Source of the DNA: a virus | IMG/VR virus record: IMGVR_UViG_3300042465_001330 | Span: 1 to 29,402 of that record | DNA length: 29,402 nucleotides | Direction: 5' to 3' (one strand) | In this document: positions 1 to 11,200 of the stretch, one piece after another | How positions within the stretch are numbered: position 1 is the first letter of the stretch | How the letters are laid out: each line of letters begins with the position of its first letter | Position numbers and translations under genes: made by a program | Notes under the pieces: model-generated | What the model was told of the DNA's origin: nothing | The model's input: only the letters and a program-made list of their open reading frames with translations | Databases searched by the model: none

Positions 1-1
1 T

Positions 2-3000
2 ATTATCATTACTAAACCTAGCGATATATATTTTGACCGCGGATTAAAGACAGATAATAAAAATCTAAACAATAAGTTCTCGGGATATAGATCTCGTTTT
101 GAAACTATACAAAAGTTCCAACTTACTTGGTCAGATGACTTCTCAGATACAACCGTATCTAATGCTACAGGAGAAAACCAGTACGAGAAAACATTACCTA
201 GTACTTTATCAAATGAGGTAAGAAAAATAAATACCGCTGATACTATACAAGAGCTTACACAGGAAGGTATAGAGAATCCTACCGACTTGAGTATGAACCA
301 CTTAGCTAGATCAAGAAATCCTTTTGCAGGAACTCTTTTGATTCTAAATAGACTATTTGATGAGAATGGTAAGAAGCGTATCTACATATCTAGCTTTAAG
401 GACGTATACGAATCAAAGTTAGAATTATTAAATGCTTCCGGCGCAAGCGTAGCTTTAAGTAGAGTAGGAGAGTTAATTAGCGATAGCGGTATAGAATCAG
501 CTAATGCTGACGAGACTACTAAGTACTTACAAGACTTCTTTATGATGTTATTGTATGGTACTGCTGAAGCAACAAGACACGCTGATAAGGCTACTACATA
601 TATGATCCGTCTAATGGCTTACAACGAAAACGGAAAGAGACTTAAACATTTCTTTGATATGTCTTCGTTTGCCAGTAAGTCAGATCCTATGGGACCATCC
701 TTAGGTAAGATAAACTTTGTAAACAACATTATAAACTACATGTCTTCCGAATACGAACGCATGCAGAAACTAATAGACGGAGATGAGGCAGGTGATGCTT
801 TAATCGGTGACAAGACCTATAAAGAAATAGGTAGCAAGTTTGTAATATTTGAAAACGTAGTAGACGCTAAAGAGTTAAAAGAACTAGAAGACTTTAGAAA
901 TGCATCAATAAAAACAGCACAAGATTTTATAAAGTATCTTAATGCTGATAAAAACTCCGATCTCCGAAATAGAATTGAAATCCAAATCGGCAACTACCTA
1001 GATGGTCTTAAGAAGGATATGAAGAAGACTTTAGGTAAGATGAATTTCTTTAATAACAAGCCCTTATTAAATACTGCGTTATCTACTGTAGCATCTAGAG
1101 TCGTTATAGAGAGAGCAACCGAAGCGAAGATTGAAGAGTATACCGATGCTTTACTAGAAGGATATGTAGCGAATGACTGGACTAATAAGTTTGAAGTAAC
1201 TATGTTATTCTACGGTGATGTAGGATTAATTAAAAACGTAGATGATTTCTTTAAACGTAATGCGGGTATAGGTTCTACAGGAACAATACCTCGTACAGAT
1301 AAATATATGATCGATTATATTAACGATCGTTTGTCTAAGTTCAGTTACGCTAAAACATTAAAGCTTCCTGTAAAGTCATTTGGTAAAACAATGACTAGTG
1401 CTGTACTAGAAGATAAAATATCATCATCTGTATATCTTAAGGAATACATTAAAGCAGCTAAGGAAGAAGCTAAAAAATTCATAGATTCTTTAGACTTGTC
1501 TAAAGCAGATAAGGCTAAACGTCTTAAAGATACTTATGCTAATATTGAAAATAAGTTCAATAAGGCTTACGGTAAGATGACTGAGGCTGATGGTCAAGGT
1601 TGGATTACATTCGATGCTTATAGAGCTTTACTTATGTCTCTACGTAAGTGGTCTCCAGAACAAGAAAAACTATTTGTTAAAATATCTAAAGGTGAGACTA
1701 TAGATATAAATGAAGCACTTATGTTCTTCCCTGTTAAGAAGATGCAATATTGGGGACCGCTTTTAACCAAGGGTTTACCTGTTAAAGCATTCCATAAGTT
1801 TTCTTTAATGCCGCTTATTCCTAATATAATCGGTAATGAAAATTTGGGGATCCTACATCAGAAAATGATGGAGCAAAAGATTGATTACAGTTTAATGCTA
1901 TCTGGATCTAAACTTAATACTTTAACTAAAGATGGTAAGGTAGATAAGTTTTATAGTGATGCTACTTCAGCTGAAGATAGAAGTGTAGCCTTTGCGGATG
2001 CAGACTATACCTTTACACCTAATGAGATATTCCTAGATAACTTCAAGGACCAGGTAGACGTACACGATCACTATGATGGTAAGATTACTTTCTCTACACA
2101 GCTTCGTAAGCTTATTGAGAATGGACTTATGGCTAACGGTGTACCGACAGATTGGAGAACAGATATAAAAGATGATGAGGTTAGATATAACACGTGGGAG
2201 GCTGCGACTCCTGAAGAGAAGTTAAAGTCTAATAACTATAAAAAGATACTTAGATACGAGGCTTTACTTGCTAAACTTGTATCATTAAAGAAAGACCAGC
2301 TTAGTAAACGTATAGGTAAGAACAAAAAAGAACTAGTAAAATTTGTTAGGGAGAATCTTTCTCAAAGAGAGTTATCAGATAACGAACTAGACTTTATTGA
2401 CTACAACGGTATAACTAACGACTTTAAAAATGATTTAGACTTGTCTCTATCTGCTTCTCAAATTGAGAAACTATTAGTTGGTATTGTACAGAAGAAACTT
2501 GTAAATCAAAGAGTTACAGGTGAAGCTTTAGTTCAAGTATCCGGTGTAGGTTTTGAAAAGAGCAATGCTAAACTACGTAAAGCTACTAGTAAAGAAAGTA
2601 AGTTATACGGAGGTACAAATGGTCTTTCTACTTATCATATCGATAATGGTAAAGTTAGAGTATCTAAAGTAAAGATATCTTTACAAGGAAACTTTAAAAA
2701 GCTACTCTACTTAGATAGTGTTGTAGCTAAAGCAGAACAAGAAGGTATTGCAAAGATAGATGCGCTTAACGCTTTAATAAAAGATGAGAACTGGTTAGAC
2801 AAAGTAGTAGATCCTAAGAAAGAAATATATACAAAAGCTTTTGCTACTTTAGAAAGTTCTAAGGGTGACCGTAAATTATTCATACTTAGATCTGATTTAA
2901 CTCCAGAGATAGCGGCCCAACTTACACCTGATACAAAAGACGGTAAGCGTGTTAAAGGCAAAGAGTACTACGGCATTAAAATTCTTGGTGATTACTATTC

Positions 3001-6000
3001 ACATAACTTGCTTAAGTCTAAGGATGGAGAGAACCTAGATGTTATTGTTGTTGATAAGGTAGAAGATGCTGAAGCACAATACCAAGCCTATGTAGCAGGC
3101 GGTGCTAAGAACTTTACCGGCCTAGGTGATGTACAAAAACCTGATACTAATAGAGACTTTATTAGAATGGTTGCTGTACGTATTCCGGTACAAGGACTTA
3201 ACTCTATGGAGGTAATGGAAGTATTCGAATTCCTACCGGAATCATCAGGTAACATAGTTATTCTTCCAGCAGAGATTGTGGCTAAGTCAGGAGGTGACTT
3301 CGACATCGATAAGATGTTTACACTTATGCCTAACATCTCAGTTAAGTTAACTGATGACGGAACAAAGCAAGTACTTAAAAGTATGTCTGAACAGTTGGGT
3401 AGAACAATAACCGAACAAGATATTACAGACATTCAGAATAAGTATAAAAACGAGATGTTTGAATTCTCGGGAGAAGCATTTAGTGAAGAAGATGAGGATA
3501 TCTTAAATCTTTATGATTACCTAATAGATCAAAGTAAGATTAGTGTTTCTGTAAAACTGGATAAAGATGAGAATACTGTAAGAGGTGTGGAGAATGCTTT
3601 ATTAAAGGAGATGGGAGATATCTTAACCATGCCTGAAAACTTTGTCAACCTTGTTACACCTAACGGTATAGATATACTATCTGACATTGCGGAGGATATG
3701 GCGAGTAAAGTTAGAAAAGCATCTAAGGGTAAACAGCCGCTATCTAAAATATTTGAGCTTGGTCAGAATATGTACAAGCATCAATCAAATAGTATCGGTA
3801 AGGCTGTCTTAGGTATAATAGCTGTAGCTAATACATTTAATACTTTGTTTGCCCGTACAGGTCTTGTTATGTCAGAATCAAGAGTTCTTACATATACTAG
3901 CGATGGTAATCCAGTATCCATGAATCAAAATATTTACTTGAAACACAATACTATTAATGGTAGAATATCATTATCTAGTATGTATAGTAAAGACCTCGGT
4001 AATAAGGTAGCTGATGTAATCAACCAGATGATCAACGGAGCGGTTGACGTAGCTAAAGATGCTTGGATATTTGATATTCAAGGTAATAAAGAAGTTATAC
4101 CTTCTTTGTTATTTATGATTCAAGCCGGCGTACCTATTAAAGATGCGGTATACTTTGTATCACAACCTATTATTAGAGATTACATAAATAAAGTAAAGTT
4201 ATATAAGAGTCAGTTTGCTGTTCCTCTTGGTCAACCGGATACAGGAATGTATTTTAGATTAGAAGCAAGAAACAATATATTGTTTGATATCGCTAACGGT
4301 TTTACTAAAGATCCTTCACAGTACATTAATCCTTTAACTAATCGCTACGATAAAAGTTTAGTATTTGGTTTACTTGACGAATTTGCACCAGAGGTTAAAT
4401 CATTTAGCTCTGATGACCTATATAAAAATTTACAGAGATCTGAAGGTGAAGGATATACAGAAGTAGATAGAGCTGTATTTGCACATTTTCTACAGATACA
4501 AGAAATGGCTGGTCAGATTACACAGTTAACGCAAGGTCTGAAGTTTGATAACGACAGAACCTTAACCATGTCTGATGCTAGAATAAAACTAGATAAGATT
4601 GCAGAACTGTCTAATGGTATATCAGAAGAATCTATCAGAAGGATTGTAGAAGAATCACCTATCTCAGCATTTAAGATCCAAGACTATATCATAGAAAAGT
4701 TTGGAGGAATCTTTAAGCTTAAGGATGGAGCAGCTGTAAATAATATAATAGATAGAATCTTTGAACGTCAGCCAGATAATTCAAGTATCTACGCTAGATA
4801 TAAAAAGAATACTAAGATGGACGAGGATGAGTTTAGATTAAAGTATCGTGAAAACATCCTGACTTACTTATTCCAAAAAGATTTCTATACGTTTGATATA
4901 AATACTAAGTCCTACCAAAATCAGAATGTTCAATTCACAGTAGAGGAGGTAAGCAGTCTGACAGCTGGGGTAGGAGTTAAAAACGGTGTATTATATGTTA
5001 ATAAAAACGATATTAAAAAAACGTTTGATAACAAAGATTACTTGAAGAAGTGGACTTACGGAGCACCTCTTTCTGGCAACATACTTAGCATGTACGATAA
5101 TGTTACTGCTTTAGAGATGTTTACAAAGTTCTTATATGAAAGAGAGACGCTTAGAACATTTGAATCAAATTCTTTGGCTAACATTGAAACATCACCTGAA
5201 TATAGTTTTTACTATAAAGAATTTAGTAAAGAGACAGATGAAAAAATCAGATCTTACAAAGCGTATGAGTCTGTACTTAGAGATAGAGCTCTGACTAATA
5301 TAGGTTTACACGGACATTTGTTCTTTGGTCCTATGGCTTACGGTAGACAGATAATGAGACTCTCAGAGAAGTACCAAGATCTATTTAAGAAATACCCATT
5401 ACTAGATAACCTATCTGCAATAACAGTTAAGGCTGGTCTTGATACCTTTACAAATCTTAAGTTCTCAAATACGTTATTGACAAAAGATGACTACAATGAA
5501 TATGTAGTTAACTTTAATGAGCTATCTAATCCATCTGTAAAGAAGGTAGAGGATGATGTTGAGAATGAAAGAATCTCTAAGTTATTCCAGATGCTACCGT
5601 TATTTGCAATATTACAGTCAGGTTCTGATACAAAGAGTACTTATAGTTTGATTAGGGCGGTACCGTTTGAATCATACTTACCTCTTATTTCAAAACCATA
5701 TAAAGACTTTGTAGATTCTTCGTTGGATGAACAGACCTCAGTGCTTGCTGACTATACCTTACAGTTTGTTAAGAGCCAGTATAATAAGTCTAATAAGTTT
5801 AAAAACAAAATTAAAAACTGGGCTAAAAGTTCTGTGAAGGATTTAGAAATGACAAAGGATCTTAGAAATAGAATAATAAACTTAGATCCTAGTTTAGTTC
5901 CACCTGATCCGTTTAGTACTGATATCTTAGAAGATGAGGTAGATGAAAGCAGATTGGTAAAACTAAATGCTCCGGGCGGCGCTGTAGTAAAGATAAATCT

Positions 6001-8242
6001 AAATTCTTTAAAGATTGGATTTACTCCTAACAGCGAACAGTTAGATGCTCTTCAGAAAATGGTTGACTTTATAGAAGCCGACCCTAGTAATATATCTGCT
6101 CCAGAAAGAATGTTTTCTTTTACAGGATATGCTGGTACCGGTAAGACTAGTATCACAAAGATATTATTAAGCTATCTGAAGATGCGTGGAATCGGAACCG
6201 GTCTTACTGCAACAACACATAAAGCAAAGACTGTTCTTGCCAAGGCTACCGAAAACAAGACAGAAACTCTTCATAAGTTATTAAATCTACGACCTAGTCC
6301 TAAACCTCTTGAGGAGTTAGATTTAAGTGAATTAAACTTCCTTAGAGGAGAATCAAAAAAAGTAATACAGGATAAAGTAATTATTATTGATGAGTCTTCT
6401 TTTATTTCAGATGCTCTATTTGATTTTATAAAAGCTGAGCTTAATAATAGAGAAGACCTAAAAATAATTTTTATAGGAGATCCTGGGCAGCTTCAACCCG
6501 TAAAACAAAAAAATACATCTAAAGTATTTACAGATATTAGCAATGCTGTACAACTTACTAAGGTAGAAAGACAAGCCGGTGATAATCCATTAGGTCCAAT
6601 CTTAGATGGTATTAGAAGCAAGTTAGATTCACCTACAAGATTATTCTCTGCAGAGTCTGCAGTAAATGGTAATGAAGGTATAGCTTTCACTGTAGACAGA
6701 GAGTCTTTCTTAAAGGCTGCAGCAGAAGCATTTAGATCAGATAACTTTGCAAATAATAGAAACTTTGCAAGAATAATAACTTATACTAATGATGACGTAT
6801 CACAATTAAATAGAGATATTCGAAAATCTTTAGGCCTTACTGGAGAATTTAGACCAGGTGAAATACTAATGGCTTATAAGAATGCACAGTATTTCAAAGG
6901 AGATTACCAAATCAAGAATTCTGTAGACTATGTTATTTTAGAAAGTACTTATGTACCATCTAGAAAAATTGGAGAGCAGCACTTAAAAAATGCGATGTTT
7001 ACAGATAAAAAATTAAATACGCCGGTTGTTGCTGCAGGATATGAGGTACTAGTTCAGGATTTAAATGATCCAGAAGATGTCACAACTATGTTTATTTTAG
7101 ATCCATCTACAAGTGATGAGGCTTTGGAAAGACTTGCTGACCAAGCGGAGGCACTAAATAAACAGGCAAATAAAACTAACGTATTTAAAGATTTAAATGG
7201 TTTTAACGATTCATTCTTTAGTACTAAGAAGCTAGTAAGAAACGATAAAGAAAAAGTTAAGAAGGGTATTGATTATGGCTATGCTCATACAATTCATAAA
7301 TCTCAAGGTGCTACTTATACTAATATATTCGTAGACCTAGATTCTATATCAACTATTTCTGATCCTAGTCAAAGAAATAGAATGGATTATGTTAGTTTAT
7401 CTAGAGCTACAAATATAGCCTATGCTAAATTTAGCGGATCTACAAGCGAAAGTTTACCAGGTGAAATAGACTGGAACGATAGCTTCTCTAAGAAGTTTAC
7501 AGTTCCTATAGGTAAAGCAGGCTTTAAGTACGCATACAATATTGCTACATACTCTAAGATAAAGATTATGGAGGATCCTAAAACTGGTATCAGAACCTTT
7601 TCTTACAACTTAGAGAAAGAAACATTAAAATACATGATTGATGGTAAAGAAGTTACTATAACTAGGATGGTTCCGGTTAAAGGTATTCTTACAGAAGAAA
7701 CCGTAAGACAATTTGCAAATGACTATCCTAACGCTTTAGTATTATTTAATGACTATGATGGCAAGGGTAATCCTATTGGTACTAATAGTATCTGGAGAAT
7801 TCTAGGTTCTAATGCTGCAAGTATATTTACTAAAAGAGGACCCGCCCCAACAAAGATAGGATCAGAAAAGCATAACAAAGTAGCAGCTATGACTGATGAA
7901 ACTTTTGAAGAAAATAAGGCTCTTATAGATAAATCTTTAGAAGCAATTGAAGCTCAGCTTAATGCTCCAGGTGAACCTAAGTTTTTAATTATAGACGAGT
8001 ATGGTTTTGGTCAATACATGATAGGGTTTGTAGAAAACGAACCGACTGTACAAAAACCACAACTACCTGTTATAGCTAGGCAAACTTTCTTGTACCTATC
8101 AGAGCAATTATATCGTAAATTTGGTTATATAAATCCGCATTACCTATCCTTTAAAGAAGGTAGAGTATTAGTCCAGGAAGGAAATACTATTACTGATGAG
8201 GATATTATAGAAGAAAGAAAGTGTCAATTTAAAAGTAAATAG
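2..8242 (+). CDS. Giant phage RNA polymerase fused to an SF1 helicase (5' end outside the window)
   Basis: The reading frame is open from base 2, so the TTG/ATG pair near 287-295 is internal and the true start lies upstream; at least 2,746 residues are coded here. Bases 3179-3320 encode RIPVQG, SMEVMEVFEF and SGGDFDIDKMF. DFDID (3296-3310) matches the metal-binding aspartate motif of crAss-like single-chain RNA polymerases, which are related to cellular beta-prime and to eukaryotic RNA-dependent RNA polymerases. Bases 6000-7450 encode an SF1 helicase: Walker A GYAGTGKT (6125-6148), Walker B IIIDESS (about 6380-6400), GDPGQLQPV (about 6476-6502), IHKSQGATY (about 7290-7316) and YVSLSRATN (7388-7416), resembling RecD2/Dda enzymes. 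The last 240 residues are not recognised. By analogy with crAss-like phages the polymerase is probably packaged, injected and used for early transcription; what the helicase adds is inferred. The downstream gene starts two bases after the TAG stop. Confidence 0.9.
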   Translation: MIITKPSDIYFDRGLKTDNKNLNNKFSGYRSRFETIQKFQLTWSDDFSDTTVSNATGENQYEKTLPSTLSNEVRKINTADTIQELTQEGIENPTDLSMNHLARSRNPFAGTLLILNRLFDENGKKRIYISSFKDVYESKLELLNASGASVALSRVGELISDSGIESANADETTKYLQDFFMMLLYGTAEATRHADKATTYMIRLMAYNENGKRLKHFFDMSSFASKSDPMGPSLGKINFVNNIINYMSSEYERMQKLIDGDEAGDALIGDKTYKEIGSKFVIFENVVDAKELKELEDFRNASIKTAQDFIKYLNADKNSDLRNRIEIQIGNYLDGLKKDMKKTLGKMNFFNNKPLLNTALSTVASRVVIERATEAKIEEYTDALLEGYVANDWTNKFEVTMLFYGDVGLIKNVDDFFKRNAGIGSTGTIPRTDKYMIDYINDRLSKFSYAKTLKLPVKSFGKTMTSAVLEDKISSSVYLKEYIKAAKEEAKKFIDSLDLSKADKAKRLKDTYANIENKFNKAYGKMTEADGQGWITFDAYRALLMSLRKWSPEQEKLFVKISKGETIDINEALMFFPVKKMQYWGPLLTKGLPVKAFHKFSLMPLIPNIIGNENLGILHQKMMEQKIDYSLMLSGSKLNTLTKDGKVDKFYSDATSAEDRSVAFADADYTFTPNEIFLDNFKDQVDVHDHYDGKITFSTQLRKLIENGLMANGVPTDWRTDIKDDEVRYNTWEAATPEEKLKSNNYKKILRYEALLAKLVSLKKDQLSKRIGKNKKELVKFVRENLSQRELSDNELDFIDYNGITNDFKNDLDLSLSASQIEKLLVGIVQKKLVNQRVTGEALVQVSGVGFEKSNAKLRKATSKESKLYGGTNGLSTYHIDNGKVRVSKVKISLQGNFKKLLYLDSVVAKAEQEGIAKIDALNALIKDENWLDKVVDPKKEIYTKAFATLESSKGDRKLFILRSDLTPEIAAQLTPDTKDGKRVKGKEYYGIKILGDYYSHNLLKSKDGENLDVIVVDKVEDAEAQYQAYVAGGAKNFTGLGDVQKPDTNRDFIRMVAVRIPVQGLNSMEVMEVFEFLPESSGNIVILPAEIVAKSGGDFDIDKMFTLMPNISVKLTDDGTKQVLKSMSEQLGRTITEQDITDIQNKYKNEMFEFSGEAFSEEDEDILNLYDYLIDQSKISVSVKLDKDENTVRGVENALLKEMGDILTMPENFVNLVTPNGIDILSDIAEDMASKVRKASKGKQPLSKIFELGQNMYKHQSNSIGKAVLGIIAVANTFNTLFARTGLVMSESRVLTYTSDGNPVSMNQNIYLKHNTINGRISLSSMYSKDLGNKVADVINQMINGAVDVAKDAWIFDIQGNKEVIPSLLFMIQAGVPIKDAVYFVSQPIIRDYINKVKLYKSQFAVPLGQPDTGMYFRLEARNNILFDIANGFTKDPSQYINPLTNRYDKSLVFGLLDEFAPEVKSFSSDDLYKNLQRSEGEGYTEVDRAVFAHFLQIQEMAGQITQLTQGLKFDNDRTLTMSDARIKLDKIAELSNGISEESIRRIVEESPISAFKIQDYIIEKFGGIFKLKDGAAVNNIIDRIFERQPDNSSIYARYKKNTKMDEDEFRLKYRENILTYLFQKDFYTFDINTKSYQNQNVQFTVEEVSSLTAGVGVKNGVLYVNKNDIKKTFDNKDYLKKWTYGAPLSGNILSMYDNVTALEMFTKFLYERETLRTFESNSLANIETSPEYSFYYKEFSKETDEKIRSYKAYESVLRDRALTNIGLHGHLFFGPMAYGRQIMRLSEKYQDLFKKYPLLDNLSAITVKAGLDTFTNLKFSNTLLTKDDYNEYVVNFNELSNPSVKKVEDDVENERISKLFQMLPLFAILQSGSDTKSTYSLIRAVPFESYLPLISKPYKDFVDSSLDEQTSVLADYTLQFVKSQYNKSNKFKNKIKNWAKSSVKDLEMTKDLRNRIINLDPSLVPPDPFSTDILEDEVDESRLVKLNAPGGAVVKINLNSLKIGFTPNSEQLDALQKMVDFIEADPSNISAPERMFSFTGYAGTGKTSITKILLSYLKMRGIGTGLTATTHKAKTVLAKATENKTETLHKLLNLRPSPKPLEELDLSELNFLRGESKKVIQDKVIIIDESSFISDALFDFIKAELNNREDLKIIFIGDPGQLQPVKQKNTSKVFTDISNAVQLTKVERQAGDNPLGPILDGIRSKLDSPTRLFSAESAVNGNEGIAFTVDRESFLKAAAEAFRSDNFANNRNFARIITYTNDDVSQLNRDIRKSLGLTGEFRPGEILMAYKNAQYFKGDYQIKNSVDYVILESTYVPSRKIGEQHLKNAMFTDKKLNTPVVAAGYEVLVQDLNDPEDVTTMFILDPSTSDEALERLADQAEALNKQANKTNVFKDLNGFNDSFFSTKKLVRNDKEKVKKGIDYGYAHTIHKSQGATYTNIFVDLDSISTISDPSQRNRMDYVSLSRATNIAYAKFSGSTSESLPGEIDWNDSFSKKFTVPIGKAGFKYAYNIATYSKIKIMEDPKTGIRTFSYNLEKETLKYMIDGKEVTITRMVPVKGILTEETVRQFANDYPNALVLFNDYDGKGNPIGTNSIWRILGSNAASIFTKRGPAPTKIGSEKHNKVAAMTDETFEENKALIDKSLEAIEAQLNAPGEPKFLIIDEYGFGQYMIGFVENEPTVQKPQLPVIARQTFLYLSEQLYRKFGYINPHYLSFKEGRVLVQEGNTITDEDIIEERKCQFKSK

Positions 8243-8244
8243 AA

Positions 8245-11200
8245 ATGATTTGTTCCATTCCTAATCTAGATGAACTAACAGAATATGGTAAAAAAATAGG
8301 CCTAGGGCATATGTCATCGACGTATGCTCTTAGAGCTTTTATGACCTTTAATAGCAAATTACAGCTAGGGCAAGATCCTATTGTTCCCAATAAGGAACAG
8401 TTTAGAGGTATGTTAGAAGATCTAAATGTTTGGAATACCGAGGGTAGAGAACCCGTAATGACAGATAGACTTCACGGATTTGCTGATGTAATGAATGCTT
8501 TTCCCGAGTACAGAGTCTTAATGACTTCTATTAAACTTGATACGCAGTCACAGAGTTTGATTAAAGCCTCAGCTACAGTTAATCTATTAGCTGAAAAACT
8601 TAGTAGCAATCTGAATGTACCGTATGAATTTATTACGGAGGATGAGGCTATACGTCTTACTAAAAACTTAGATACTTGGAAAGGACAACCTGGGTTTTTC
8701 TATAACGGAAAAGTGTATCTTATACCTAATCTTGTTACGGAGAAAACCGTACTACATGAATTTGCTCACCCGCTTATACGAGCTATAAGAATGAGCAATC
8801 CTTCTTTGTTTAATAATCTTGTACAGAAACTTAGATCTACAGCTAAAGGTCAGGATCTAATAGCGCAGTCTAGAGATAGCTACGGTTACTTAGCAGAAGA
8901 TGACCCTACTATTTTAGAGGAAGCCCTTGTTAGATCACTTGCTAATACGGCAGAGGAAGATCCGAAATCGGCTTTTAGTAAATTTATAACTGATCTTTTA
9001 TTTGCAATAAAGCAGATAATCAGAAAGGTATTTGGTGATACAGCCAAAAAAATAAAAGTAGAAAATCTAAAAGAAGATACTACTATAGAAGAGCTAGCAG
9101 ATATGCTTGTGTTAGAACAATTTGATATAGACTTATCGACTATTACAAATGATGACGTAGTTCTTTATATGGAGGATGTGAATAAGTATGTAGAAGCTAT
9201 GAAGAATTTATCTACTAACGAGCTTCAGAAAAGTACAAACTTATTCTTTGAGATGGTTAAGAAACAAATCAAGCTCTTAGAAAAAAATAAAGACTATGAC
9301 GGAATGAAAGCAATCTTAAAGGATGCTTTCCAAAGACCTGACTTAGCAGAAATATTTAAAAACCTTGCACCGTACCAGGATATAAAAGCTGTTTACGAAA
9401 ACGAAATGAGTCAGCTTTACAGAGACGCCGAGTTTGCAAGAAAGCATACGGAGGCCTTTGTAAATAGTTTAATTAGAACTAAGTATATGGTAAGGAGATT
9501 AAACGATGCTTTAGTTAAGCTAGTTAAAGATCCTAATTCAAAACAAAATGTAGCTACTGTATTCTATTATAATAACGTTATTAGTTATTGGGAAAGCTTC
9601 TTGGGGGATTTCCAAAAGAAACTGGATGCTGACGCAGCCTTAGGAAACATCGATAGTGATAATCCTATATATGAATTAGTAGGATCTATTGCTACTGAGA
9701 TTAAGACTTCTAGAAACCACACTAGTAAAATATATTTTGCAGGTACATCTTCCTTAATAAAAGATACTCTTGCTCCGATGCAAACTCAAATTGATGAGAA
9801 GTTTAAGAATATGATGGAGGATCTTAAGAAAAGAAATGCTTCACCAGAAATTATAGCTCTTCGTCAAAAGGATTACTGGGGTTTAAGCGGAGATGCTTTA
9901 TCAAAGTTCTTGTCATTAAAAAATAAAGTAGAAGGAGGACAACCGTTAACAGCTTCAGAGAGTGAAGTATACGATAGATTAAAACTTATAAGCTATAAAG
10001 AAGGAGCATACTTATCAGAAGAAAAGATAGAATATCTTATGACTGGTGAATTAGGAGATGCACATGCTCTTAACTCTTTCTTAGAAGGTTACATATATAA
10101 TCAAGATCCTGTAGTATTTGGATTTGCCACTTTTGTTAAAAATAGAATGACAGAAGTATTTACAAGTTCTCAGGTAAGAGGTAATAAATTCTTATCGGAA
10201 GTAAAACCACTGTTAGAAGCAGCTGGATATAACCAGGCTAACCCTGCTGAATTTGGTAGACGGGTTACATTCCTAGATTCTAAAGGCGGCAAGAACCCGG
10301 AAACACAAGAGTATCAAGAAGAACTAGTACATACCTTATTAAATCCTTGGAAAGGATATCGTTATGCTATAGGTAAAATGCGAGATGAGATACGAGCTGA
10401 AGAATTAGTTGCTGCAGAAAGTGGAGATACTACTAAACTTATTGAACTTAAATTAAAGTTACAAGAAGAAGAGAGAAAGTATTTCCATCAAAAAAATACT
10501 AGGGCTTATTACGATAGATATAACATATTTAGAAAAGGACCAAATGACGTAATTGGAGCTAAAGCTGAAGCTATACGAGCAGACTTATTAGCAAAAATAC
10601 AGAACCTAACTTCAGGTATGGGAGTACAGTCTATAAACGAGAGACTTGATTCAGCTGAAGAACTAGAAGGATTATGGAGAGAGTATCGTCAATTATTCTC
10701 TAACTACCTACCTAGCGGTTCACTAAAAGATGAAGAAGGTATACAGATAGCGGAACGACTAAGAGAATTTAGAAATGCTTCTAAAGACTTATATAGAGAG
10801 GAGCTTATACCAGATTTATTTACAAACGCTCTTGCTGCCCATGAACAATACCTAATAGATTTAGGATATGAAAGAGGTGGAGCGGCGTTTAATAGACTGA
10901 GAACCAAGTGGTTATATAATAACAGTCGAGTTAAAGTAAAGGATTCTTATTTTGAAAAACAAAAAGAAATCCTAGATGAACTAAAAGATTTGACTTCATC
11001 TCTTCCAAAAGATACACAGACTCAGGAGGATTTAGCAAATCTATATGAAAGACTTATGCAGTTGATGTCTCCATTCAGAGATGAAGATATGCAGCCAGAA
11101 GCTACAGCAATGGATGTAAAAAACATTGCGGAGATTAAAAGAGTTCAGCAGCTGATCGAGATCACCAAGAAAGGTATAGCTAAGGCTAGCGGTTTAACTG

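Noticed and set aside
287-295. A TTG/ATG start for the giant RNA polymerase gene
   Set aside because: The same frame is open and protein-like back to base 2, so this is internal to a gene that starts outside the window.
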